Source of the DNA: CAVQBL01 sp963710715
Lineage (GTDB): Bacteria; Pseudomonadota; Gammaproteobacteria; DSM-16500
Length of the DNA stretch: 64,000 bases
Reading direction: 5' to 3'
Assembly (NCBI GenBank): GCA_963710715.1
Contig: CAVQBL010000005.1
Location: 1-64,000, forward strand
Made by a program: the position numbers and the translations under genes. Each line of letters opens with the position of its first letter. Within the stretch, counting starts at the first letter, position 1. Under the pieces are notes generated by a model. It was not told the DNA's origin. It did not search any database and saw only the letters and a list, made by a program, of their open reading frames with translations. Below are positions 45,543 to 54,086 of this stretch, piece by piece.

Positions 45543-46511
45543 ATGGCAATAAAAATCGTTATAGTAGGTGCAAGTGGAAGCGGAAAGACAGCGTTATTTA
45601 AGCGTATAGTCTACAATGAATTTTCTAAGAACTTATTCCAACTATAGGTGCTGATTTCAGGAAAAAAAACAACTGTGATATATGGGATACTAGCGGAGCA
45701 GAAAAATATATAAATGTCCCACAACACTTATTTGCGCAACGCGCATGTATTAGCATTCGTCTATGATGTAACGGGTAACCGTAAAGAACAAGAACAATAT
45801 TTGACAGAGATGTATGAGGCTGCAAAAGCTAATAAGCAGTCTTTTATCTCATTTTTAATCTTTACCAAGACAGAGGATAAATTTCCACCCGATGTTGCTG
45901 AATTTGAATTAGACGTGATAATGCCAGAACTTGAACATCTGGGCGATTTAACTAAAAAATTAAACGTACACTCTAAAAACATTTTTATATGTTCCGCAAA
46001 ACGTAATACTCTTATATGGGAGAAGACATTCCCAAAAGAGAAATTCGAGTTTATTACTCATCGCGCTGAAGAAATCGTAGCAATTCAACAGAAAGCTGCA
46101 GCGGAAAGCAAAGTATCGGGCCAATCTTCAGCAGAAAACAAAGTATCGAGCCAACCTTCATTTGACCCAAAAAAATTACATAAAAAATATGATCGCATTT
46201 GGGAGCAAAACAAAAATACTAGATGCACTTTCTTTTCAAGAGCTAAAGATATTTTCATAAACTATGCCTATGCCCCTTTCCATTGGGATAGAAACCACGT
46301 TGATGCCATACAGAAAATCCTCTTAGATGAAAAAAAACCTGTAACCAACGTAGATAATTTACTCGCTAGGGTAAAAGAAATTAACCTAAAAAACCCCATT
46401 GGCTCTCTTGCAAGACGGATAGCATTCGTTGAGCTTAAAAAAACCGAGCAACCCAAGCAGGGGCAAAACCATGGTACTGAGATGAGCAGAAAACCTTCTA
46501 AAACCACCTAA
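45543..46511 (+). pseudogene. Rab/Ras-like small GTPase 1 with C-terminal domain (two compensating frameshifts)
   Basis: Restoring a lost T near 45633 and removing an extra A near 45712 gives one 322-residue protein. The G1 loop is GASGSGKT, G2 the Thr of PTIGADF, G3 WDTSGAEKY, G4 FTKTED and G5 CSAK, in Ras-superfamily order. The catalytic Gln after DTxG is Ala, predicting weak hydrolysis. After a Ser/Ala/Lys linker (about 185-210) comes a helical domain shared with the two following genes (YDRIWEQNKNTRCTFFSRAK… HWDRNHVDAIQKIL… GSLARRIAFV). GGGG precedes the ATG. No signal peptide and no CaaX box. Candidate secreted host-trafficking effector. Confidence 0.8.
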
Positions 46512-46580
46512 ATGAGTAGTAATCTAACGCGCTATAGAAAATTTTTTTATAAAAACACTCGCAAAATTACGTGGATATGA
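46508..46580 (+). repeat. Direct repeat downstream of GTPase 1 (pairs with 48762-48833)
   Basis: The 3' non-coding segment from CTAAATGAGTAGTAATCTAA through AACACTCGCAAAATT to GGATATG recurs almost unchanged after GTPase 3. Such conserved non-coding flanks show that the GTPase genes arose by recent duplication of a unit including its downstream sequence. Confidence 0.85.
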
Positions 46581-46625
46581 TAAGTGAGGCGCCCTTAAGG
46601 TTATATTAAGAATTCCCATATATAA

Positions 46626-46680
46626 TCCTAGATTCGGCAGTTGAACCCTACTGCGAGGGGCTTCTGCATTGAATTTAGGA
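46626..46680. repeat. Small inverted-repeat element, second family (copy 2)
   Basis: TCCTAGATTCGGCAGTTGAA … TGAATTTAGGA resembles the 32119-32193 element, including the CCCTACTGC core, but with a shorter right arm. It lies between GTPase 1 and GTPase 2. Confidence 0.7.
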
Positions 46681-46736
46681 TAATGCGAGTAATTTAAAAC
46701 AAGCAAGGCATAGTTAACAAAACAGAGGCAAAAGCT

Positions 46737-47591
46737 ATGGCGACAAAACCAGGGCCAATAAAGATAGCTCTGATAAATAAAAATAGCACTGGGAAAACAA
46801 CATTTGCTGATCCCGTTCTCGGCATGCGTTTCGAGAAAGAATTTGAAAACATAAGAAGCAGTAGATTCGTTACAAAATACGGATACTTTTTAGTATTGGA
46901 TATTGGTGAAGGACCACTTCGTACTATTACACAATTTCATCTGAACAATTCGGATGTAATAGCGTTTGTCTTCAATGCACAAGATGACTATGAAGCGCAA
47001 AAAGCATACCTGACAGACATGCTTAAACTCGCAAAAACTTGCAATAACCCATCTTTCACCCCATTTTTATTTGTCGCCAATGCTGCTAAATTAACAGTGG
47101 AAATTGAACAACAACTGGACACCTTAGCTGAAGAATTAAAAGTAACTAAAGAAAACATATTTAGAGAGTGTAGTTTTGTTGAGTGTGCAAGTAAGGTAGC
47201 TCTACAGAAACGCAGATGGAGTCAATCTTTCTTTAATCCAAAAAACTTCAAGGAAAGCTATCTTACGATTTGGAACAATAAAGCCAAAGACTCTGATCTG
47301 GCAAGAGCTATAGCTGTCTTAGAAGACTATGCCAACAAGGGCTTCTTTCACTTTCACTGGAATAGGCAACATGCCAAAGCAGTAAAAGCCATCATAGCAA
47401 AAACAACGATAACTAGCACAGAAGACTTGCTCACCGAGTTAGATAAAATTACAAAAAACTCCACCGGCTCTCTTGCAAAACGGATAGCATTTATTCGGTA
47501 TCAGACTAAAAGTGTAGAATCTAAAGAGATGAAAGGGGTCACATCTCATGCATATCATTCCCCACCTCTCAAAATTTCTCCTGGGCGCTGA
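46737..47591 (+). CDS. Degenerate small-GTPase paralogue 2 with the shared C-terminal domain
   Basis: This 284-residue protein aligns with its neighbours along its length. G1 is weakened to NKNSTGKT, G3 is lost (LDIGEGPLRT instead of WDTSGQ), G4 is VANAAK rather than TKxD, and G5 is only ECASK. It is therefore probably a pseudo-GTPase that may still bind partners. The C-terminal domain is kept (AIAVLEDYANKGFFHFHWNR, then NSTGSLAKRIAFI). The last 19 residues (KGVTSHAYHSPPLKISPGR) are encoded by an inserted MITE, so the original terminus is lost. No signal peptide. The start has GAGG about 10 nt upstream. Confidence 0.78.
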   Translation: MATKPGPIKIALINKNSTGKTTFADPVLGMRFEKEFENIRSSRFVTKYGYFLVLDIGEGPLRTITQFHLNNSDVIAFVFNAQDDYEAQKAYLTDMLKLAKTCNNPSFTPFLFVANAAKLTVEIEQQLDTLAEELKVTKENIFRECSFVECASKVALQKRRWSQSFFNPKNFKESYLTIWNNKAKDSDLARAIAVLEDYANKGFFHFHWNRQHAKAVKAIIAKTTITSTEDLLTELDKITKNSTGSLAKRIAFIRYQTKSVESKEMKGVTSHAYHSPPLKISPGR

Positions 47592-47819
47592 AGTTAGATC
47601 GAAGCCCCGTCATTGCGAGCATGTGCTTTTCATGCGAAGCAATCCAGGGGAACGTTTTTGTGCTCCCTGGATTGCCACGCCCACGCAAAAAAGCGCGCGC
47701 GGGCTCGCAATGACGGGGCTTCGATCTAACTTCAGCGCTCGCATTCATTGGCAGAAGGAGATGTGGGGAATGATATCGGTCTCATGTGTGCCACAGGCAC
47801 ACATGAGACGTGACCCTTC
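47532..47819. mobile_element. MITE-like element carrying a nested REP repeat
   Basis: Outer inverted ends AAAGGGGTCACATCTCATG (47532-47550) and CATGAGACGTGACCCTT (47803-47819) enclose a second inverted pair, ATATCATTCCCCACCTCTC and GAGATGTGGGGAATGATAT. A full 107-bp REP copy sits at the centre (47609-47715), flanked by GAAGTTAGATCGAAG and its inverse. Near the right end is a further palindrome, GTCTCATGTGTGCC-ACA-GGCACACATGAGAC. There is no open frame for a transposase, so it would be non-autonomous. An inverted relative is at about 32810-32995. Confidence 0.75.
47609..47715. repeat. REP/MITE-like palindromic repeat, full copy inside the MITE
   Basis: The copy starts CGTCATTGCGAGCATGTGC and ends GGGCTCGCAATGACG. 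It is the near-exact inverse of the copy at 32836-32942. Confidence 0.9.
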
Positions 47820-47860
47820 CTTCTCTTATGTAAGTTAAGACAAAACTGGAGGAAAAAGAA

Positions 47861-48769
47861 ATGCAGACAAGAGTAAAGATGGTTGTAGTAGGTCCGGGTG
47901 AGTGCGGAAAATCATCAATAATTAATCGTTTACGTCACCAATCCTTTATTTTCAATAATGAAACAACTGTGGGCGCAGAGTTTCACCGTATAAACAATTG
48001 TGAAATATGGGATACTTCTGGGCAAACAAGATTTTTTGAGATAACGGGTCTGTATTTACGTGAAGCACAGGTAGTAGCATTTGTATTCGATGTGCAGAAT
48101 AAAGATTATGAAAAACAAAAAGAATATCTGCAAAAAATATACAAGAAAGTAAAGTCATCTTGTGGAGAAAACTTTACCTCATTTTTAATTGCTACCAAGG
48201 TTGATGGTCCCTTATTGGAGGAAATTAATCAACAACTGAAAGATTTAGCTAAAGAATTAAACGTAAAGGACGAAAACGTTTTTAAATGCTCTGCAAAATA
48301 CAACACTATTACACACACATGGAATAACACTCCCCAGCAAGGATTTATATGTATTCTGAATCGCGCAATTGCAGTGACTCCACAGAAGCCTGCAGAAATC
48401 AAAATATCGACCCCACCTTTATTTACTCCAGAAGATTTACATAAAAAATATGATAGCATTTGGGAGCAAAACAAAAATGCTAGATGCACTTTCTTTTCAA
48501 GAGCTAAAGATATTTTCATAAACTATGCTTCTAATACCTTTTTTCATCTGGGCAGAAATCACGTTGATCAAATAACAGCTATTCTCACAGATCAGAAAAA
48601 CCCTGTAACCACCACAGATGATTTACTCGCTAGGGTAGAAAAAATTCAGCTAAAAAACCCCTCTGGTTCTCTTGCAAGACGGCGAGCATTCGTTAATCTT
48701 AAAAAAGCCGAGTATGAGAAAATACGTAGCACAGAGATGGGCATAAAGCATCAAAAACCATCTAAATGA
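47861..48769 (+). CDS. Rab/Ras-like small GTPase 3 with the shared C-terminal domain
   Basis: This 302-residue protein is the most canonical of the three. G1 is GPGECGKSS (about 11-19), G2 the Thr of TTVGAEF, G3 WDTSGQTRF with the catalytic Gln, G4 ATKVDG and G5 CSAK. The spacing matches Ras/Rab proteins rather than bacterial Era/Der types. The C-terminal domain (about 190-290) is shared: YDSIWEQNKNARCTFFSRAK, LGRNHVDQITAIL, NPSGSLARRRAFV. I associate such tails with a Legionella domain (DUF5617, from memory). GAGG lies 9 nt before ATG. Cytosolic with no lipid-anchor motif. Role in host vesicle traffic is inferred from family and lineage. Confidence 0.88.
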   Translation: MQTRVKMVVVGPGECGKSSIINRLRHQSFIFNNETTVGAEFHRINNCEIWDTSGQTRFFEITGLYLREAQVVAFVFDVQNKDYEKQKEYLQKIYKKVKSSCGENFTSFLIATKVDGPLLEEINQQLKDLAKELNVKDENVFKCSAKYNTITHTWNNTPQQGFICILNRAIAVTPQKPAEIKISTPPLFTPEDLHKKYDSIWEQNKNARCTFFSRAKDIFINYASNTFFHLGRNHVDQITAILTDQKNPVTTTDDLLARVEKIQLKNPSGSLARRRAFVNLKKAEYEKIRSTEMGIKHQKPSK

Positions 48770-48833
48770 GTAGTAATCTAACGCGCTATAGGAAATTTTT
48801 TTATAAAAACACTCGCAAAATTGCCAGGATATG
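48762..48833 (+). repeat. Direct repeat downstream of GTPase 3 (pairs with 46508-46580)
   Basis: This is the same non-coding sequence as after GTPase 1, starting CTAAATGAGTAGTAATCTAA and containing TTTTTTTATAAAAACACTCG. It marks the right edge of the duplicated unit. Confidence 0.85.
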
Positions 48834-48879
48834 GTAATGTATGTAGCGCATTATTGACTTTAATTATGAGGAAAAAACG

Positions 48880-49278
48880 ATGGCTGCTAGAAAGAAAGCT
48901 ACTGCCAAATCCAATGGAAAAGCTGTAAAGAAAAAACCCGTGAAAGTGACAATGAAAAAAGTGTCAATCGGTAAAGACCCACTGACCAAAGGTGGCATTC
49001 TTACGGCGATCACGGATATGACGAGTCTTGCTAAGAAAGACGTCACTGCGTTTATGGATGCACTAAACTTCGTAATCGAAGGACACATTGCATCACGCGG
49101 ACCTGGAAAATTTGTTCTACCTGGTCTGATGAAAATCGTAGTGGTGAAGAAGCCTGCAAGACCAGCTCGTAAAGGCATTAACCCCTTTACCGGTGAAGAA
49201 GTCATGTTCAAAGCTAAACCTGCTCGTAAAGTCGTGAAAATCAAAGCGCTTAAGAAACTGAAAGAAATGGTGGACTAA
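48880..49278 (+). CDS. HU-family DNA-binding protein with basic extensions
   Basis: This 132-residue HU/IHF-fold protein has the core from about residue 36 (GGILTAITDMTSLAKKDVTAF). The DNA-binding arm GRP-like region is altered (KGINPFTGEEVMFKAKPAR), with the usual NPxTGE and KP features present. An N-terminal lysine/alanine tail (AARKKATAKSNGKAVKKKP) and a basic C-terminus recall histone-H1-like proteins. GAGG precedes ATG by 9 nt, and a strong terminator follows, so it is monocistronic. It may compact the nucleoid in a developmental form, as histone-like proteins do in Coxiella; that is inference. Confidence 0.88.
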   Translation: MAARKKATAKSNGKAVKKKPVKVTMKKVSIGKDPLTKGGILTAITDMTSLAKKDVTAFMDALNFVIEGHIASRGPGKFVLPGLMKIVVVKKPARPARKGINPFTGEEVMFKAKPARKVVKIKALKKLKEMVD

Positions 49279-49319
49279 GAGCTATATCATATAAATTCGC
49301 CGTAAAGCGAAATGCAAAT

Positions 49320-49348
49320 AAGGGCACTCTAGGGTGCCCTTGTTTTTT
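49320..49348 (+). terminator. Rho-independent terminator of the HU-like gene
   Basis: An AAGGGCAC / GTGCCCTT stem with a 6-nt loop is followed by G and TTTTTT (49343-49348), about 42 bp after the stop codon. Confidence 0.9.
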
Positions 49349-49351
49349 CTC

Positions 49352-49487
49352 TGTCATTGCGAGGAGTGCTCTTCACGACCCCAGCTAAGAGCATGTGCTG
49401 GGGCAGGCTGCGCCGCGCAATCCAGAAGAACGTTGCAATATACCCTGGATGCTTCACCTCGCAAAAGGCGCGAGGTTCGCAATGACG
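49352..49487. repeat. REP/MITE-like palindromic repeat, full but imperfect copy
   Basis: It starts GTCATTGCGAGGAG and ends GGTTCGCAATGACG. Within it CTGGATGCTTC stands where other copies have CTGGATTGCTTC, a missing T. It also carries an extra CCCCAGC-containing stem. Confidence 0.85.
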
Positions 49488-49533
49488 AGCAGTGTTACTG
49501 CTACTTTCACTCGCGGATTCACAATGACAGGGA

Positions 49534-50885
49534 CTACGCCATCTCTTCCTTCACCACTTCAGCCAACTGATTAGCAAGATATCTAATACGGGCTTCGTCA
49601 TCATTACCTTCAACCATGACTCGCACTAAAGGTTCTGTACCTGAGCGGCGTAATAAAACTCTACCCGTTTTACCCAGCTTACTTTCGACATCTTGTAAAA
49701 TAGATTGGATGCGGGGTTTCTGACTTGGATCGCTGTCATTTGTTACTTTGACGTTGACTAATACTTGCGGGTATTTACTTAAACCGGATTTGAGCTCTGC
49801 CAGTGATTGGTTTTTATTTCGCATTGCAGATAAAACTTGCAAGCGCAGTGATAATTCCATCCCCTGTTGTAATAGCATCTGAACAAATAATATGACCCGA
49901 AGGTTCACCGCCTAAATGCCAATGACGTTTGTTTAACTCCGCCATAATATGTCGATCGCCCACTGGCACACGAACAAATTCAACACCTAAATCTTGCAAT
50001 GCTTGTTCCAAACCAAAATTCGACATCACCGTACCAACCACACCGCCTTTTAACGTACCTCGTTTCTAGCGATGTTTAACAATGATATAAAGTAATTCAT
50101 CGCCATCTAGAATATTACCCTGCGTGATCAATCATGATGACACGATCACCATCGCCATCTAATGCAATGCCTAAATCTGCTTTTTCTCTTAAAACATGCT
50201 GCTGTAGTATTTCAGGATGGGTTGCACCACAATTTAAATTAATATTTAATCCATTGGGTTCAACACCAATTTCAATCACTTCTGCACCTAATTCACGAAA
50301 TACATTGGGTGCAATGTGATAAGCTGCGCCATTCGCGCAATCAACAACAATTTTTAAGCCATTAAATGTAATGTCAGAAGAAACTGTGCTTTTACAAAAT
50401 TCAATATAACGACCCGGCGCATCGACAACACGAACTGCTTTACCTAATTGCGCTGAATCAACTGTCGTCATGGGTTGTTCTAGTTGTTCTTCAATCGCAA
50501 ATTCTAGATCATCAGGAAGTTTCGTCCCTTGCGCAGAAAAGAATTTAATGCCATTGTCATAATAAGGATTATGTGATGCACTGATAACAATGCCTGCTTG
50601 TGCGCGCAAAGTACGTGTTAGATAAGCAATCGCAGGTGTTGGCATAGGGCCTAGTAAATGAGTATCAATGCCAGCAGCAGATAAACCTGCTTCCAATACA
50701 GATTCAAACATATAGCCAGAAATGCGCGTATCTTTGCCAATCAAAACTTTGCCATAACCTTGGCGCGCCAAAACTTTACCCACTGCCCAACCCAGTTTTA
50801 AAATAAATTCGGCGTTAATAGGCCAAACGCCTACACGGCCACGAATACCATCCGTGCCAAAATATTTGCGTGGCTTGGAATTGAT
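49534..50885 (-). pseudogene. glmM: glmM, phosphoglucosamine mutase, frame-disrupted
   Basis: GlmM interconverts glucosamine-6-P and -1-P for UDP-GlcNAc, upstream of all the mur genes. The N-terminus KPRKYFGTDGIRGRVG is near 50880; the serine loop GIVISASHNPYYDNGIKF and metal loop DGDGDRVIMID are in 50783-50115. HLGGEPSGHIICSD lies in 50041-49814 and phosphate-binding RRSGTEPLVRVM near the end. At least three frame changes separate these pieces. The expected start codon reads ATC (complement 50883-50885) instead of ATG in front of AATTCCAAG. Total length (about 450 codons) is normal. Sequence error or recent decay. Confidence 0.9.
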
Positions 50886-50938
50886 CTGTTGTTATTAACT
50901 GGTGCTTTGGTCATGCGCTGAATCGATTCCTTCTTGTA

Positions 50939-52847
50939 TCATCTGCATTTGGAATACGATGCTTTTCCAGATGCTTGTGTTATTCTTAGTCGGTGTCTGT
51001 TGGTATCTATTATCACTCGCCAGCCTGCTGGTTCACGCACAGGTCTACCCGCCATAATATCTTCAATTTGATCTATGCCTAATGGTTTCATATTTAATTA
51101 GTGCTTGTGCCATCGTATGTAATTTATCGATATTTTCTTTTAAAATTTTTTCAGCGCGTTTATAATTTCGATCGATAATGAACGAACTTCTGCATCGATC
51201 AATGCCCGATGTGGCTTCAGAAATTTCTTTATGCCGCGTAACAGAATGGCCAAGAAATACTTCTCCTTCATCTTCACCAAAAGTCAATGGACCTAGTTTT
51301 TCAGATAAACCCCATTTGGTTACCATGTTGCGCGCAAATTCTGTGGCTTTTTGAATATCATTAGATGCACCTGTTGTCACTTTCTCGCGACCAAAAATAA
51401 TTTCTTCCGCGATGCGTCCACCAAACAAACTGGAAATTTTACTTTCCAAATATTCTTTGGTATAACTATAACGATCCCCTTCCGGTAAAAACATGGTAAC
51501 ACCTAATGCTCTTCCGCGAGGAATAATCGTTACTTTATGAACAGGATCATGTTCAGGCACACATAAACCAACAATAGCATGTCCTGCTTCATGATAAGCA
51601 GTTAATTTCTTTTCTGCTTCGCTCATTACCATGGAACGACGTTCAGCTCCCATGATGACTTTATCTTTGGCTTTTTCAAAATCTTCCATACCGACCGCAC
51701 GTTTATTGGCACGCGCAGCAAAAAGCGCTGCTTCATTGACAATATTGGCTAAATCAGCGCCTGAAAATCCAGGCGTACTACGTGCAATAACAGCTGACAT
51801 CGACATCATCTGCTAACGGTACTTTACGCATATGAACACGTAAAATTTGTTCACGACCACGAACATCAGGCAAGACCAACAATCACTTGTCGATCAAAAC
51901 GACCTGGACGCAATAAAGCAGGATCAAATACATCAGGACGATTGGTTGCAGCAACGACGATGACGCCTTCATTACCTTGGAATCCATCCATTTCAACTAA
52001 TAATTGATTTAAGGTTTGTTCACGCTCATCATGACCGCCGCCTAAGCCCGCGCCACGATGACGACCTACTGCATCAATTTCATCGATAAAAATAATACAA
52101 GGCGCTTGTTTTTTAGCTTGCTCAAACATATCACGTACACGTGAAGCACCCACACCGACAAACATTTCCACAAAATCAGAACCGGAAATAGTAAAGAAAG
52201 GTACTTTTGCTTCACCTGCCACAGCTCTTGCTAACAATGTTTTACCTGTTCCTGGTGGGCCGACTAACAATACGCCACGCGGAATTTTGCCGCCTAAGCT
52301 TTTGAAATTTTCCTGGATCATTTAAGAAATCGACTAATTCTTTGACTTCTTCTTTTGCTTCTTCACACACCCGCAACATCTGCAAAAGTTACTTTAACTT
52401 GATCTTCACCTAATAAACGCGCGCGGCTACGGCCAAATGAAAATGCACCGCCTCGACCACCGCCTGCTTGCTGCCGTAAAACATAAATCCAGATAGCAAA
52501 TAAAACAATCCAAGGTAATAAATTTAAAAGATGCATCAATAAACCGGGTTGTTCTGGTGGTTTGCCTTTGACATTGACGTCCTTTATCGATCAATTCTTT
52601 TAATAAGCGCAGGATCTTGACGCATAGGAAGATAAGTTGTGAAGTTTTATTATTTTGCATGTACCCAGTGACATTCTTGATCGGAAATAGTGACAGAACT
52701 GACATTGCCTTGTTTAATTCATTCAAAAAAGTAGAATAACTAATTTTGTTCTTCTGGCTCGCGTCGCGGCCCAAAGTTATTAAATACAGAAACTAGGATA
52801 ATCCCGATCACCATCCATAAAAGTATCGTTTTAATTGTGTCATTCAC
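50939..52847 (-). pseudogene. ftsH: ftsH, membrane AAA zinc protease, frame-disrupted
   Basis: FtsH degrades membrane and regulatory proteins, including LpxC in enterics. A GTG start at 52847 (MNDTIKTILLWMVIGIILV) gives the first membrane segment; a second lies near 52510. The AAA domain (52321-51866) has GPPGTGKTLLARAV and IIFIDEIDAVGR. The protease part (51809-51063) has the zinc motif HEAGH. The C-terminus (IEDIMAGRPVREPAGW) is in another frame near 51020. At least four indels interrupt it. It usually lies before folP; here glmM follows directly, without folP. Confidence 0.92.
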
Positions 52848-52975
52848 CGTAGCTGACCTCTCGTTCATAACAAGCAACCACCGGTTTACCCTACTATGCT
52901 TAAGTATAGTTATCATACCTGAATTAGGCTCATACTATCTAGAAAAAATCCATTGCCGTGTCTAATCGCACTCAT

Positions 52976-53588
52976 TTATCTTCCTGCTAAAATATACACT
53001 TCTCTTGACCGCCCTGAAGCTTTTGGCTTACGAATCACTACTTTCTTAAAATGTCGCTTAATTTCAGCTAAATAAGCATCAAAACCTTCACCTTGAAAAA
53101 CTTTAACCAAAAAACCACCCTCATCGTTCAAAACCTGCAACGCAAAATCTAAAGCTAATTCAGCTAAAGCCATGGACGCGGCTGATCAACACTATCAATA
53201 CCACTGATATTGGGTGCCATATCAGAAATAACCCAATCCGACTTTCGCATCTGCCAAGTGCTGTCAATAATTCTTCGTAAGACAGCTTCTTCAGCTAAAA
53301 TCACCTTGAATAAACTCAACACCTTCAATAGGTTCCATGGGCAATATATCCAACGCAATCACACGCCCTTTGGTTCCGACCAGTTTGACAACAATTGCGA
53401 CCAACCACCGGGCGCTGCCCCAAATCAATCACCGTCATTCCTGGTTTAAATAATTTATCGCGTTCTTGCAATTCCATGCAGCTTATAAACAGCTCGCGAA
53501 CGATAGCCTGCTTGTTGTGCTTGCTTAACATAAGGATCAGAAAAATGTTCTTTTAACCACGTCGGCTACTGCTACTTTTTTATGCCAT
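52976..53588 (-). pseudogene. rlmE: rlmE (ftsJ/rrmJ), 23S rRNA Um2552 methyltransferase, frame-disrupted
   Basis: RlmE methylates U2552 late in 50S assembly. Pieces: start at 53588 (ATG GCA, then an in-frame stop where AAA is expected); YRSRA-type region near 53510; KPGMTVIDLG (SAM motif I) near 53440; WVISDMAPNISGIDSVDQP near 53200; and LNDEGGFLVKVFQGEGFD to the end at 52976. Indels include an extra A in AAAA and an extra T in TTTTT near 53555. Its ATG overlaps the greA stop (TAATG). Confidence 0.85.
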
Positions 53589-54071
53589 TAGATATAAGCT
53601 ACTTCAACAATTTCATAAACAATGTACACCTTCAGGTGTTTGCACTTCAACAATCATCACCTTCATATTTACCAATCATGGCGCGTGCAACAGGAGAAGT
53701 AACAGAAATTTTATGAATTCTTAATATCTGCTTCATCTTCACCGACAATTTTATAAGTAACTGATGCTTCTGTCTTTCGTATTCATAAATGTAACTGTGG
53801 CACCAAAAATAACTCTGCCCAGTATTTTCAATTTGCGTGACATCAATAACTTGCAGCACTCATAATTTAGCTTCAATTTCCATGAATACGCCCTTCAACA
53901 AAACCTTGTTGTTCACGCGCTGCATGATATTCAGCATTTTCTTTTAAATCACCATGCGCTCTGGCTTCAGCAATAGCATTAATAATTCGCGGACGTTCAA
54001 CTGATTTTAAACGCTGTAATTCTTCCCGCAACATTTTCTGCGCCTGCTACTGTCATTGGTATTTTTTGCAT
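53588..54071 (-). pseudogene. greA: greA, transcript-cleavage factor, frame-disrupted
   Basis: GreA rescues backtracked RNA polymerase. The start MQKIPMTVAGAE is at 54071. An extra A (GAAAATG for GAAATG) near 54037 shifts the frame; then the basic coiled coil and LKENAEYHAAREQQGFVEGR are in other frames. The C-terminus AMIGKYEGDD is followed by two extra T residues near 53655 and 53615, and the natural end (EIVEVAYI) is at 53588. After correction the length is about 160 residues, normal for GreA. All the indels I could resolve here are single-base insertions. Confidence 0.85.
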
Positions 54072-54086
54072 ACGTTACTGCACTCT

